A program made the translations under genes and the position numbers. Shown piece by piece: positions 13,492-23,838 of a stretch of DNA of 64,000 nt (the stretch's first letter is position 1; the number at the start of each line of letters is the position of its first letter). Origin of the DNA: Heterostelium album PN500 (taxonomy: Eukaryota; Evosea; Eumycetozoa; Acytosteliales; Acytosteliaceae); NCBI RefSeq assembly GCF_000004825.1, contig NW_008805075.1, forward strand, positions 559,788 through 623,787. Reading direction: 5' to 3'. The notes below the pieces were generated by a model. That model was not told where the DNA came from. It saw only the letters and a program-made list of their open reading frames with translations, and did no database searches.

Positions 13492-14694
13492 TTAATATCT
13501 TGAGTCTAAAATTACATTTGGTTGTTGTGTTTTATCAGCTAGCCATTGTATGATGTCTTGTTTATAAAAGTAGTTGATCAAATACCGTTTGGCTAGATCA
13601 TTCATTTCCAAACGACATTCAGGTCGATTCTCAAACAGCCATTCGACGACATTCATATAACCACCATTGATAGCGTGAATAATTGCATTCTTATTGCATC
13701 CTTCACTTCGATTTTTGTGGAGCCATTGGATCACGTGGAGGTGTCCATTCTTTGCGGCATCGATCATTGCTATTTCTGAACATCCAGATTTTGTATTCTT
13801 GTCTAACCATTCGACAAACTCTAGGTTTCCGTGTGAAGCAGCTCGATCCATTGACTTGAAAGTATCACCTCTCATTCCATAGAAATCATAAAACAACTTG
13901 TAGATTTCAAATTGATTGTACTTGGCAATGAAATCAAGTTTGATCTTTTCAACTCGACGTTGCTCTGGATACTTGGACATAATCTGGATAATATTTACAT
14001 GTCCACCTTTGATTGCATTCTTTAGTATTGACCGATTGTATCGCAAATCCTGTGGTCTATTCTCCTCGAGATACTGGAACATGTCCAATCTTCCAGCTTT
14101 CGCAGCGTTATCGAATGCTTTACACTTCAATTCTCTTGTCAAAATACTATAACCATAATCACCGTGAGTCTCTTTCCTGGCATTGCACTTGTCTACCATT
14201 TGCTTAAAGAATTGAAAGTCACCAGATCTTGGAGCGTAGCACATCGCGCCATAAAATAACCAATCACTTTGGTTATATCGACTTGATAGATAATCTATGA
14301 TTTCTTGTCGATTGTATTTCGATGACATTAATAGGATATCCATATGATATGATGTTTTCTCTTGTATTTGATTCACGTATCGTTCGTCCAAAAGATATTC
14401 AATCAACTCTCGTGAACCTTTACATTTGAAGGCATTGCCTATTATCTTGCTGATCAATACACCATGTTCCTTTGGATCTTGGCCGGGATAAGATATAATA
14501 TTGCATGGCACACTCTTTAGTTGTTTTAAATAATTGTTACCTGCCAGTAGATGTGGTAGTTTTTCAACACTATACCATTTATGGTGATTGCTTTTACATC
14601 TTTTAAGTTTACAGCAATTAGTAATATAAAAGAATATTGTTTTACTAATGATTTTATTATTGAAAATAACTGATGAGAATAATGATTTATTCAT
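13492..14694 (-). CDS. Dictyostelid ankyrin-repeat protein, copy 1
   Basis: A single exon of 400 residues. It starts MNKSLFSSVIFNNK and has an N-terminal block (about residues 1-60) with KRCKSNHHKWYSVEKLP, as in the large dictyostelid family that carries ankyrin repeats behind a short N-terminal domain. From about residue 130 the protein is built of ~30-residue degenerate ankyrin units such as AAKNGHLHVIQWLHKN, AINGGYMNVVEWLFEN and AASHGNLEFVEWLDKN. Ankyrin repeats normally bind other proteins; no partner can be deduced. The paralogue at 15035-16249 follows the same design. The C-terminal repeats are nearly identical between the two at DNA level while the N-terminal halves differ clearly. No frame break is visible. 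Confidence 0.9.
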   Translation of the reverse strand: MNKSLFSSVIFNNKIISKTIFFYITNCCKLKRCKSNHHKWYSVEKLPHLLAGNNYLKQLKSVPCNIISYPGQDPKEHGVLISKIIGNAFKCKGSRELIEYLLDERYVNQIQEKTSYHMDILLMSSKYNRQEIIDYLSSRYNQSDWLFYGAMCYAPRSGDFQFFKQMVDKCNARKETHGDYGYSILTRELKCKAFDNAAKAGRLDMFQYLEENRPQDLRYNRSILKNAIKGGHVNIIQIMSKYPEQRRVEKIKLDFIAKYNQFEIYKLFYDFYGMRGDTFKSMDRAASHGNLEFVEWLDKNTKSGCSEIAMIDAAKNGHLHVIQWLHKNRSEGCNKNAIIHAINGGYMNVVEWLFENRPECRLEMNDLAKRYLINYFYKQDIIQWLADKTQQPNVILDSRY

Positions 14695-15034
14695 CCTAAT
14701 ATTACTATAAAAATAAGAATCTATTGCAATCTATTATTAAATTCCTAACAATGATCACTGAATTTATAAAAAAAAAAAAACTAGAATTATTCAAACAAAT
14801 TTATTTCGAAATCTCAATGAGAATTTAAAACAACTGATGTTCCATTCTTTACCTTTATTCCATTTAAGATTATTAAATTAATGGGAAATCAAAAAGATCT
14901 GTTCAATAGTATTAAAAAAATAATATTAGGTTGTTCTGTAATCTTGTAGCCTTGGAAAATAAAAATAAAAGAAAAATTAGATACTTGTAGTATGTTTATT
15001 GTAATTTATAAAAAATGATACTTAACAGATTTGA
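14695..15034. other. Spacer between the two ankyrin genes
   Basis: About 340 AT-rich bases holding the promoter of copy 1 and the 3' end of copy 2. It contains poly-A and poly-T runs. No gene or repeat is recognised. Confidence 0.6.
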
Positions 15035-16249
15035 TTAATATTTTGAGTCAAGAATATCATTTGATTGCTTGGTTTTATTGGCAAACCATTGTATGATATC
15101 TTGCTTATAAAAGTAGTTGATTACATATCGTTTCGATAGATCTCTCATATCCAAACGACATTCAGGTCTGTTCTCAAAGAGCCATTCTACGACATCCATG
15201 TAACCACCATTGATAGCGTGAATAATTGCATTCTTATTGCATCCTTCACTTCGATTTTTGTGGAGCCATTGGATCACGTGGAGGTGTCCATTTTTTGCGG
15301 CGTCGATCATTGCAATTGATGAACATCCAGCGGTTGCATTCTTGTCTAACCATTCGACAAACTCTAGGTTTCCGTGTGAAGCAGCTCGATCCATCGACTT
15401 GAAAGTATCACCTCTCATTCCATAGAAATCATAAAACAACTTGTAGATTTCAAATTGATTGTACTTGGCAATGAAATCGAGTTTAATCTTTTCAACTCGA
15501 CGTTGCTCTGGATACTTGGACAGTACATACTGGACAATATTTACATGTCCACCTTTGATTGCATTCCTTAGTATCGATTGACTATGTTGGAAATCCTGTG
15601 GTCTATTCTCCTCGAGATACTGGAACATGTCCAATCTTCCAACTTTTGCAGCGTTATCGAATGCATTCAATTTCAATGCTCCTTTAACCATTATGTTTCG
15701 AGTGTAATCAGCGAGATTCTCATTGTTTTCATTGCACTTGTCTACCATTTGCTTAAAGAATTGAAAGTCACCGGATCTTGGAGAATAGCACATCGCGCCA
15801 TAGTATGGCCAATGTCTCTGGCTAGAGCTGTGTCTTTGTGTTAGATACTCAACAATATCCTGTCGATTGTATTTCGTCGCCATATTTAGGATTTTGATTT
15901 GCAATGATATTTTCTCTTGTATTTGTACAACGTATCGCTCGTCCAAAAGATAATCAATCAAATCTCGTGAAGCATTAGATTTGATGGCACGGTTAATTAT
16001 CTTGATGATCGATATACCATGATCCTCTGGATCTTTGGTGGATGTAGAGATAATATAGCTTGGCACACTCCTTAACTGTTCCAAATAATTGTTTCCTGCC
16101 AGTAGAAGTATCTGTTTTTCAACAGTATACCATTTATGATGATTATCTTTACATCTTTTATTCCTACACTGACTAGCTAAGTAAAAGAATATTGTTTTAT
16201 TGGTTACTTTATTATTGAAAACAACTGATGAAAATAATGATTTATCCAT
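15035..16249 (-). CDS. Dictyostelid ankyrin-repeat protein, copy 2
   Basis: A single exon of 404 residues starting MDKSLFSSVVFNNK, paralogous to the gene at 13492-14694. It has the same N-terminal block (KRCKDNHHKWYTVEKQ, LLAGNNYLEQLRSVP) followed by degenerate ankyrin units, among them GGHVNIVQYVLSKYPEQRR, AAKNGHLHVIQWLHKN and GGYMDVVEWLFENRPE. It is intact and in the same orientation as copy 1, so the pair arose by tandem duplication. Differences are concentrated in the first ~200 residues, and the stretch coding for residues ~230-370 is almost unchanged. Function is unknown beyond likely protein binding. Confidence 0.9.
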   Translation of the reverse strand: MDKSLFSSVVFNNKVTNKTIFFYLASQCRNKRCKDNHHKWYTVEKQILLLAGNNYLEQLRSVPSYIISTSTKDPEDHGISIIKIINRAIKSNASRDLIDYLLDERYVVQIQEKISLQIKILNMATKYNRQDIVEYLTQRHSSSQRHWPYYGAMCYSPRSGDFQFFKQMVDKCNENNENLADYTRNIMVKGALKLNAFDNAAKVGRLDMFQYLEENRPQDFQHSQSILRNAIKGGHVNIVQYVLSKYPEQRRVEKIKLDFIAKYNQFEIYKLFYDFYGMRGDTFKSMDRAASHGNLEFVEWLDKNATAGCSSIAMIDAAKNGHLHVIQWLHKNRSEGCNKNAIIHAINGGYMDVVEWLFENRPECRLDMRDLSKRYVINYFYKQDIIQWFANKTKQSNDILDSKY

Positions 16250-16639
16250 ATCTTATAAAAAAAAAAAAAAAAAAAGGTAAAAGTATACTGATTTAAAAAA
16301 AAAGAAATAACTTTGAATTATGATTACCAATATATTTATATTAAAAATGCAGATATGGTATCGAAAATTATCTTGTTGATGCCAACAATGTAAAATCAAA
16401 AAAAAACAGATTTTTAAATGAAATTTCGACGAGAATTAAAATTTAACTTCATAATGAATAAAATCTTGTGAGACAAAGATGGTTTCTGAGGAGTCTGGAA
16501 AATCATTGTTAAAAGTTTCCGAGTTAAGTTATTGAAAATTTAGTTAATTGTGAGATCTTTAGTGTTGGTCTTTGACCATCAAGATTTCAAGCTAAAGAAG
16601 AACAAAATAATAATCTATTACATCATAAAGTTAACTCGG

Positions 16640-16670
<31 letters not shown>

Positions 16671-17708
16671 AATCAAACAAGAGATATCTCTTGTTTTTTT
16701 TATTTAAATTATTATTTTATTAATCAATCAATCATCATTGTTAATTAATATTATCAATAATTATTAAAATAAAAAACGACAATCCAAATAGATAGAGATT
16801 ATAAGTCAAGCGTGTGTGAGTGAAGTAGTGTGTTTGTTGACAAATATTAACGATTTTTTTTTTTTTGTTTTTTTTTTTTGGTGTTGACACACCCAATTTT
16901 AATTAAAATTTTGGCTTTCGAATTTTTTTGGCACTCGTGAAAATAAATAAATAAAAAACAAACAAAATTATTATTATTTTGTTTTTTTTTTTTAATTCTC
17001 CATAGATAAATTGTATACTCAAAACAAAACGTTCCAATATTCATTATTATTGTTTAGTTTTTTTATTTAGTTTTTTTATTTTTTTTATTTACTTTTTAAA
17101 AATATATATTTTTTTATTTTATTCTAGAACAGAACCTTTTCTTTTTTTATTTATTCTTTTTGTAAATATTTATATCAACAACAAAAGCCTAGACAACAGC
17201 AACAGCAACAACAATATCAATAATCATTTATAGTTTATATTTATATTTAAAAAACCAACACAATAGATATTTAATCTATATTAGTGTTGTAGCAATTAAA
17301 GTCAAAGTAAAACAACAAAACATAACTTTATAATAGTTTTTATTTTGTTTGAGGGAAAGACAGAATTATTTACAAAAACAACAAAAGGAAAATCAAACCT
17401 ATCGATCTAATTTTACAATGTATATTTAAAGAGGAAGAAGTTGACTTTTTGTAATTCTTTAAAATTTCATTGTTAAGAAAAAAGTCAACTTTCTCTTGTT
17501 AACCATCAACATCAATTAGTTTGGACAAACATCACAATAGTCTTTTAAGAGATAACCAATCAAGTATTAGTCTTTGTATATAGTTTTTTTGTTTATAAGA
17601 GGTATTTTATTAGTTATTATTTAGTTTTAAACATAAAGATAGACAGATAGATAGATAGTGAGACTGGACCGACAGAGATAGTAAATAGTAAATAGATAGA
17701 GTATAATC
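16250..17708. other. Long divergent intergenic region upstream of ankyrin copy 2 and the A20/AN1 gene
   Basis: About 1.45 kb between two divergently transcribed genes, so it must contain both promoters. It holds an (ATA)n tract near 16640-16670, long oligo-T runs around 16855-17100, and a CA-rich stretch (about 17170-17330) that looks like a dictyostelid 5' untranslated leader for the plus-strand gene. A weakly palindromic AGAGATATCTCT lies near 16680. No coding sequence is supported. Confidence 0.65.
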
Positions 17709-18772
17709 ATGAGTAGTTCACTAAATGAAAAAGTAGATAACGAACAGAATGCGACAGAGAGTAATATAGGCACTTCAACAACCAATACCAATAATAACAA
17801 TAACAACAATATAGAGAGTAAAGAAGATAAAGATAAACAAATGGAACAACAACAACAACAACAACAACAGCAACAAAAAGAACCAACACCATCTGAACCA
17901 GCAAAAGCTGAGTTATGTAAAAATAATTGTGGATTCTATGGGTATGTTGTTTTGAATTGATCAAACTACAGTTTCTTAATTTAATTTTATTAATATTTTA
18001 TTATTATTATCATTGTTGTTTTATTAGTAATCCAAAAACAAGAGGACTTTGTTCAACATGTTATAATAAAGAATTGAAAAATGAACTACAACAACAACCT
18101 CCACACATTTCGATTGCATCGGCAATGGCAACTTCACCGGACAAACCAAAAGCAGGAACAAAAAGATCAATTTATGAAGCAACTTATTTTGACCAACAAT
18201 TGAATAGTAGTAATAATAATAATAATATAGTAACTAATACAACAACAACAACAACAACAACAGCTACAACAACTACAACAAACGAAATACCACTTTCATC
18301 TTCACCAGCTTCATCATCTTTTTCCTCTTCATCTTTAACACCAACCAAACAGATTCCACAGATTTCCACAAAAGATTCTTCTCTAGGCAGTGGAAATAGC
18401 AGCAACAGTAGTGGTGGTGGTAGTCCGAGTAGTAGTGGCAGTAGCAACGTTTTATTAACACCAACTAAATCAGCACCGATTCCGATTGGCGGTGCCAGTC
18501 CATCATCACCGCAGACACTCAACAATTCGCCGTCCGTGTCTTCACCAGTTGGATCACCCTCTGGCAAAGAATCGGCCAAGTGTGCTTATGATAACTGTGG
18601 AAAACGATTACCGGGTATAATGAGCGAATCAAATCGATGTAGATGCGGTGGCACCTACTGTGGTAAACATATGCACAACCATGAATGTCAATTCGACTAC
18701 AAATCCATGGCGAAAACGACGATTGCAAAAGCGAATCCACAGATCATGGCAAACAAAATTGTTAAACTTTGA
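17709..18772 (+). CDS. A20/AN1 zinc-finger (stress-associated, ZFAND5/6-like) protein
   Basis: Two exons, 17709-17941 and 18028-18772, joined by an 86-nt AT-rich intron (GTATGT...TTAG), give 325 residues. The N-terminus is Asn/Gln-rich. An A20 finger follows (CKNNCGFYGNPKTRGLCSTC, residues ~70-95), interrupted by the intron after FYG. A Ser/Thr/Asn-rich linker comes next, and a C-terminal AN1 finger (CAYDNCGKRLPG ... CRCGGTYCGKHMHNHEC, about 270-310) ends the protein. This pair and order are those of ZFAND5/ZFAND6 and plant SAP proteins. In those families A20 binds ubiquitin, AN1 contributes to proteasome or ubiquitin-chain binding, and the genes respond to stress. All zinc ligands of both fingers look present. 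The linker is much longer than in animals, as usual for dictyostelids. Confidence 0.93.
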
Positions 18773-19293
18773 AAGCAAAACCAAAAAACCTCTCGCTCTC
18801 TCACTCACTCTCTCTCTATTTTGTTTTATATATATAATATAAATATACAGTATTATAATTATTATTATAAGTTAACCAGTTAGTTGTTATCATCATTTAT
18901 CTTTTGGTTTATATATTTAAAGATATTAGAATTCTAATAATAGTTTACTTTTAATTTTAATTTAATTATAATGTAGAGAGGTCTGACCTTCTTTAGTATG
19001 AAATAAAAGTTTATAACAATGATATTTTTTACAATTACAAATATTGTTATATTATTATTATTATTCTTTATTACATTAGTTTGCAAGTTAGTATTCTTTT
19101 AAAAAAAGAAGAATTCCTATTAAAATAAAAGATTGATGTATTATTATATTGTTATAAGTCTAATCTTTTTGTTTCAAAATATATATTGGTGATATTCGTA
19201 TCTTATAATTATTTACAAAGTTTAACAATAATAATAATCTTATATATATTATTATTATTTGATTTGCAAACCAAAATGGTAGCAATATTATTA
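18773..19293. other. Convergent 3' spacer
   Basis: About 520 AT-rich bases between the ends of two convergent genes. A CT-dinucleotide-rich stretch (18790-18820) follows the A20/AN1 stop, and an AATAAAAG near 19000 could serve as polyadenylation signal. Nothing else is recognised. Confidence 0.6.
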
Positions 19294-20637
19294 TTACATT
19301 TCCATTGGTGTTGGTTTATCTTCTTTTGAGTTGTTAAGATCAGAGTTGGTTTGACAGGTAGGTGAAACTTCAATCAATATCTCATCTTCTTCTTCAACAG
19401 TATCCAATTTCTTTTGGTGTTGTTGATTTTGTTTGAGTTGTTCTTTTCTTTTTTCCTATAAAATAGTAGTAATAACAAATATTTTAGATTAGTAAACTAA
19501 TATATATAGTCTATTATATTGTATATTATATATACAATTTGTTTTTTAATTGAATCATGTATTATTTCTTTTGGTTCTGTATATAATATCAATGATTGAT
19601 TTTTACTAAAAAAGTAGTTAATTAAAACAATATGTTAATATTTGATAATTGGTTGCAAAACCAATATGAATATAATTATCATAATAATATTGAGCTACTT
19701 ACTTTTCAGGTATATCTATAGGTTTAACAGGTGAAATATAGTTTAAAGGTTTACTGTTTGGGAATAGTAATGACTTTATATCATTGGGTGGCATCATATC
19801 CATCATTCTAAGATTACTTTCAGATCTGATAAGTCTCTCGAGTGTATCATTCTTTGGTTTCGTCAAATAGGTGATACCATTACTACTACTGTCATTTGAT
19901 TTCTGATTCTGTGGTATCAATGCAAGTTGTTTATTATTGATAATGAGAGGAGTTGGTTGTAATTTAAACATAATATTACTATTACTATTGCTATTATTAT
20001 TTGTATTATCGTTTGTTAAATTCATATCATTTATATTATTTACATTATTATAGTTGTTATTATTATTATTATTGTTATTATTATTATTATTAAAATCGAA
20101 ATCTATATCATAATTATTGTTATTAATGTTAATGTTAATGTTATTATTATTGTTGTTGTTATTGGCATTAAAGAAATGTAATGGTTTTGTATGTTCATGT
20201 TGTTGGTTATTATTATTCGGTTGAAATAGATGATCGCTGGTATCGTCGAGTGAGAGTACACCGATTCTGTCGGCCATTGTTTGCGACAGATATTTCTTGT
20301 TGTTTCTAATACTCTCTAGATCTTCATTCTCTTCATCCATTCTTCGTTTCAATTTGTTAATTAATTTCGTAGATGTTCCATTGACTTGTGCATGACCATT
20401 ACCAACAACACAAATACCATTTGGAACAACTCCATTTATATTCCTCATATCAGAGGTTTGAGGACTAAATTCTTGCTGTTGTTGAAACATATTATGTTGT
20501 TGAAATTGTTGTTGTTGTTGTTGTTGTTGCTTAACTATATTAAATCTATTGGGTATATCCGTACTGTTTTTAGTTGAGATGCTACTATTATTTCGACTGC
20601 TGCTATTACTACTTTCATTAGAACTGTTTGAGTGCAT
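19294..20637 (-). CDS. Asn/Gln-rich protein of unknown function
   Basis: Three exons keep phase exactly: 20637-19703, 19605-19536 and 19455-19294, for 388 residues. Most of the first exon is low complexity (Ser/Asn, poly-Gln, long poly-Asn). Two stretches look like real sequence. One is KRRMDEENEDLESIRNNKK...SQTMADRIGVLSLDD (about residues 90-135). The other is a C-terminal block spanning the exons: LLFPNSKPLNYISPVKPIDI, then SLILYTEPKEIIHDSIKKQ, then a charged KRKEQLKQNQQHQKKL helix and an acidic tail. I do not recognise the family. No membrane segment or signal peptide is present. The compact C-terminal block is the part to use for a homology search. Confidence 0.8.
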
Positions 20638-20851
20638 TTATTTTATCTTAATTTAATGAAGATCTAAAATATTTTAATTTGAGTTAAAGTTCTACGTAGT
20701 TCAATTTATTTTGTCTCCAAAAAGAATTATGGATGAAATATTCGACTACACAAGAGAAATAATTTTTATTTTGGGTTTAAAAAATGATTTAAAAGACATT
20801 GAAAACGAAGAAGATACAAAATCAATAATGTGTAATATCAAAATCATACAA

Positions 20852-20923
20852 GCTCGATTAGCTCAGTCGGCAGAGCGTGGTGCTAATAACGCCACGGTCG
20901 CAGGTTCGATCCCTGCATCGAGC
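20852..20923 (+). tRNA. tRNA-Ile (anticodon AAT)
   Basis: A complete cloverleaf of 72 nt with no intron. The acceptor stem GCTCGAT pairs fully with ATCGAGC. The D arm is GCTC-AGTCGGCA-GAGC. The anticodon stem TGGTG/CGCCA has loop CTAATAA, placing AAT at positions 34-36. The T arm is GCAGG-TTCGATC-CCTGC. The internal polymerase III A box (TAGCTCAGTCGG) and B box (GGTTCGATCCC) are intact. CCA is not encoded, as expected in eukaryotes. AAT (inosine-modified) reads the common AUU/AUC isoleucine codons. Confidence 0.97.
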
Positions 20924-20929
20924 AAAAAA

Positions 20930-20933
20930 TTTT
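20930..20933 (+). terminator. Probable Pol III terminator of tRNA-Ile
   Basis: A run of four T on the tRNA strand lies seven bases after the last base of the tRNA. This is the usual minimal RNA polymerase III stop signal. Confidence 0.6.
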
Positions 20934-20939
20934 AAAAAA

Positions 20940-21390
20940 TTCAATCTCCGCCTGCGGACAGAATCAAACTCTATTACTCTCACATCTTTCCCATCTTTCC
21001 CATCAACCACAAGCGCACTGGTCATGTCTGTGAGTTCTTTGGTTATACCTTTACTGAACTATGCTACCCAAATGAGAATTTATTCTTCAAATGCAGGAAT
21101 GTATATCATTATGGCAGGTACTGTCCTGTGAAATGTTGGGTGATGGTACCCGATACAAACTGGAAATTAACGTCAATAGAGCAGTCACTCATTTCACTAA
21201 ATTGATACCAATTACCATAAGCTTAACATCACCATCGCTAATTCTATCTCCCAAGGAGTCACTGTCGTTTGCTCTGCCATGACGCGTAAATCTGATTGGA
21301 ATCTAAATCCTTCCAACTACGTGCCACCAATTTGTACTGTTGTTCATCAACACTCAACTACTGTTAGATCTATTCTGTCCTAATAATACT
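20940..21390 (+). other. Decayed coding-like sequence next to the tRNA, origin unresolved
   Basis: This stretch is distinctly less AT-rich than a normal spacer. It reads as fragments of protein-like sequence on the plus strand, with several Cys and aromatic residues, but no intact gene is present. Dictyostelid tRNA flanks are well-known landing sites for mobile elements, so an old element remnant is one possibility; a host-gene fragment is another. I cannot name a family from the residues seen. Confidence 0.4.
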
Positions 21391-21870
21391 CAACTTATTA
21401 AGGTCAGTGGTAATGATAAATATAATAATTCACATTTTCCAATGAGTGTAAGTGATTCCAAATTCGGTGGAAATCTACTTATCTTTATATCTCCCTCCAA
21501 AGAAGGAAGTTTCTTTGTCGATGATAGGGAATGAAAATCTAAAGAATTTGATTGAATATTATATGAGTAAACTCTCAATATTTCCACAGTGTTTGGTATG
21601 AATTCAAATGAAAAATCATCCAATTCCAAAGTCATCTCCAATTGTTTGACACCAATAGGATGCCATCGGCTTCCATACGATGTCGATAACCAATAATAGT
21701 TAGGTTTCTGACACTCGATGGTATACTCCCAGGGATCAATCTATTTGAAATCTGCCGTTTCACAAAAGTCAAGACTGGTGATTGTAGATGGAGTGACACC
21801 AGGTTCAATATAGTTATTATTAAATATGATAACGTAAAGTTTCAGGCTGGTACTGATTGTGGAAGTGAAA
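21390..21870 (-). pseudogene. Remnant of a dictyostelid FNIP/leucine-rich-type gene
   Basis: On the minus strand, fragments such as PGVTPSTITSLDF, FEFIPNTVEILRVYSYN and FPPNLESLTLIGK match the rhythm of dictyostelid FNIP-like leucine-rich repeats, which follow the pattern (I/F)P-x-(S/T)-(V/L)-x-x-L-x-(F/L). The frame is interrupted in the upstream part and no start with a conventional N-terminus is seen. It is therefore called a decayed gene. FNIP families are large in these genomes and relics are common. Confidence 0.55.
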
Positions 21871-21879
21871 CATTTGAAT

Positions 21880-22322
21880 AAAAATAAAAAAATAAAAAAA
21901 AATGATCATTGCATGACTAAATTAATCATTCTTTTATAAAATGTTTGTTTATTCTTTATTATTAATGATTATCTTTATAAACTCCATTGTTGAACTATCT
22001 ATCTATCTAATTAACCAACAACTTAGGTTAACCTCAATACCTTAGTCTAATCTCCAAAACATCGGAGATTTTTAATGACTGAGTTATTGACTAATTTAGA
22101 ATCAAAAATAATTATTTTTAATAATACTTTTATAGTATTATTTAAATTTATCTGTTTTAGATATTAAACTGTGTATTGTTATTGAATATTGTCACCATTT
22201 CTAGGTAGCTATCGTTCAAGGTCGACATCTACTGCTACGACGTGTAAATTTAAATCATGTTACTTATAAAGAAAAAATGATGATTGCTTCTCTTATTATT
22301 CTTTTTACATGATCATTTTTAT
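21880..22322. other. AT-rich spacer before the first MRH copy
   Basis: About 440 bases of AT-rich sequence. A patch around 22200-22250 (CTAGGTAGCTATCG...GTCGACATC) is less AT-rich but has no readable gene. Nothing else is recognised. Confidence 0.5.
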
Positions 22323-22523
22323 TTGAAAAATGTAAAAATCGTTGGTGGAAAAAAAAAAAAACCACGTGGTCGAGGAAAATTTTGGACATGAGGGATTCAG
22401 GCAAAACAAATTTTTTGCATATTTATTTGCTTTAGCGTTAGTATGAAGAAGAAATAATCACTTCATATTAATCACTATTTATTCGGTTATATATATATTT
22501 ATTTACAAAGACCAATAATAATA
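22323..22523 (+). promoter_or_regulatory. Duplicated upstream region of MRH copy A
   Basis: About 200 bases closely matched by the region in front of copy B (24889-25100). Shared blocks include AATCGTTGGTG, GACATGAGGGATTCAGGCAA, GCATATTTATTTGCTTTAG and GAAGAAATAATCACTTCAT. This marks both promoter conservation and the left extent of the duplication. Copy A has a perfect CCACGTGG palindrome near 22362; copy B reads CCACGTAG. Confidence 0.65.
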
Positions 22524-23526
22524 ATGATACATAAACAACTTCTTTATATTGTACTTTCTTTGTTATTGTTATTGGTTGGATTAAGTAGAGCTCAAAGACC
22601 ATGTACACTTCAGAATTATAACGGTGACTTTTATGACTTTTCTGCTTTGTAAACTATCGATATTCAACATCATTGATTTGCTATTTTTAATTAAGATCAT
22701 CAGATCATCAGATCGTCATCATCAATTTCGTTTGCTAATAATTATTATTATTCTCTCTCTCTTTGTACAAAAATAAAAAACAGATCTGCAATCAAAGACT
22801 ATTCAATCGCTAACAGCGTGCCAGACACATACTATTTCAATATCTGTAAAGATTCGATATTCTGCACTACCAAATATCCAGGCAGTGCTTCATGTCACTC
22901 CGGTTCTTTTGCACCTGGAGTTCCCTATGCAAACATCGGTCAAACAAGTACTATGACCATTTCTCCATTACGTATGAATTGAACAGAAAGAAAAGAAAAT
23001 TATTAATAGTTAGGTTTACTTACTCTCTTACTGAATTATTATTATTATCATTTTCATTTATTTATTGTTAGCTGGTGGTAATAAAGGTGGTCAAATTCAA
23101 TATACGAATGGATCGTATTGTTCAGATTCATTACCGATCTATAGAATGATTACTATAGCAATGAGATGCTCCGATGGTCCAACCACATTGATCTATGTAG
23201 ATCAACCATCGACCTGTGTTTACTACATTGAAATGAGTAGCTCTCTAGCATGTCCAGTTTCATCAAGCTCGACCACCACCTCGACCTCGACCTCGACCTC
23301 GACCTCGACCTCTACCTCTACCTCTACCTCGATATCAAACTTGGCTTCATCAACTTCGGCTTCCTCGACAGGAACACCAAGCTTTTCAACAACAGGCAAT
23401 CAAATCATCAATGAAAACACTATTTCAACATCCGGTGGTATCACTGGAAATGGTATCTCAATATCAAGCACCGTTGGAACAAGTACAGGTTTAGTAACAA
23501 CATCGAGTTCGGGAATTTCTTTTTAA
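22524..23526 (+). CDS. Small secreted MRH-domain (mannose-6-phosphate-receptor homology-like) protein, copy A
   Basis: Three exons, 22524-22648, 22784-22971 and 23072-23526, keep phase and give 255 residues. A signal peptide (MIHKQLLYIVLSLLLLLVG, cleaved near LSRAQ) leads into a Cys-patterned domain: CTLQNYNGDFYDFS, YYFNICKDS, then GGQIQYTNGSYCSDSL, ITIAMRCSDGPT and STCVYYIEM...ACP. This resembles the MRH/CI-MPR fold, which binds phosphomannosyl or related glycans, but the lectin residues cannot be verified by eye. The Ser/Thr-rich tail contains a hexanucleotide expansion encoding (ST)n. No C-terminal membrane segment is seen, so a secreted product is likely. Copy B at 25101-26050 has the same exon lengths in exons 1 and 2. 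Confidence 0.85.
23270..23333 (+). repeat. Hexanucleotide (ACCTCG/ACCTCT)n expansion in MRH copy A
   Basis: About ten 6-bp units encode alternating Ser-Thr. Copy B lacks the tract, and this accounts for the whole 24-residue difference in length between the two proteins. Confidence 0.9.
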
Positions 23527-23838
23527 CTAAGAACATCAATGAATGTTCATGTTTCATTCTCTCTCACTTTTGTAAAAGAATAGTCATAAAATAAAATAAA
23601 ATAAAAAACAATTATTTAATTTATAGAATTTAATAAATATATTTATTTATCATTATTACAAGTTGTTTTATGTTGAGTCGATTGGTGTTGTTAACTCTAT
23701 AGTGTTGCTGAAGCTATTGGTGGTGTCAATGACATTGTTGATGTTGTTCTTGTCGATGTTTTGGTTATTAAAATTGGAAATGAAATATACACAAAATGTT
23801 GTTGTTGTTTGTTGTTTGATTGTGTTGTAATCATAATT
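23527..23838. other. 3' flank of MRH copy A with an apparent fragment of the B-box gene tail
   Basis: The MRH 3' flank is followed at about 23655 by TTATTACAAGTTG, as after copy B (TTATTACAAATTG, where the neighbouring B-box gene ends). From about 23690 to 23765 the minus strand reads a degenerate Thr/Pro/Ser/Ala stretch (TSTMSLTPPIASATL) like the TPIALTPLASATP repeats at the end of the B-box protein. It looks like a stray copy of that tail. It is not an expressed gene as far as can be seen. Confidence 0.5.

Noticed and set aside
20940-21390. Assigning the tRNA-adjacent remnant to a specific mobile-element family
   Set aside because: The residues seen do not identify a family, no terminal repeats were found, and proximity to a tRNA alone is not evidence.
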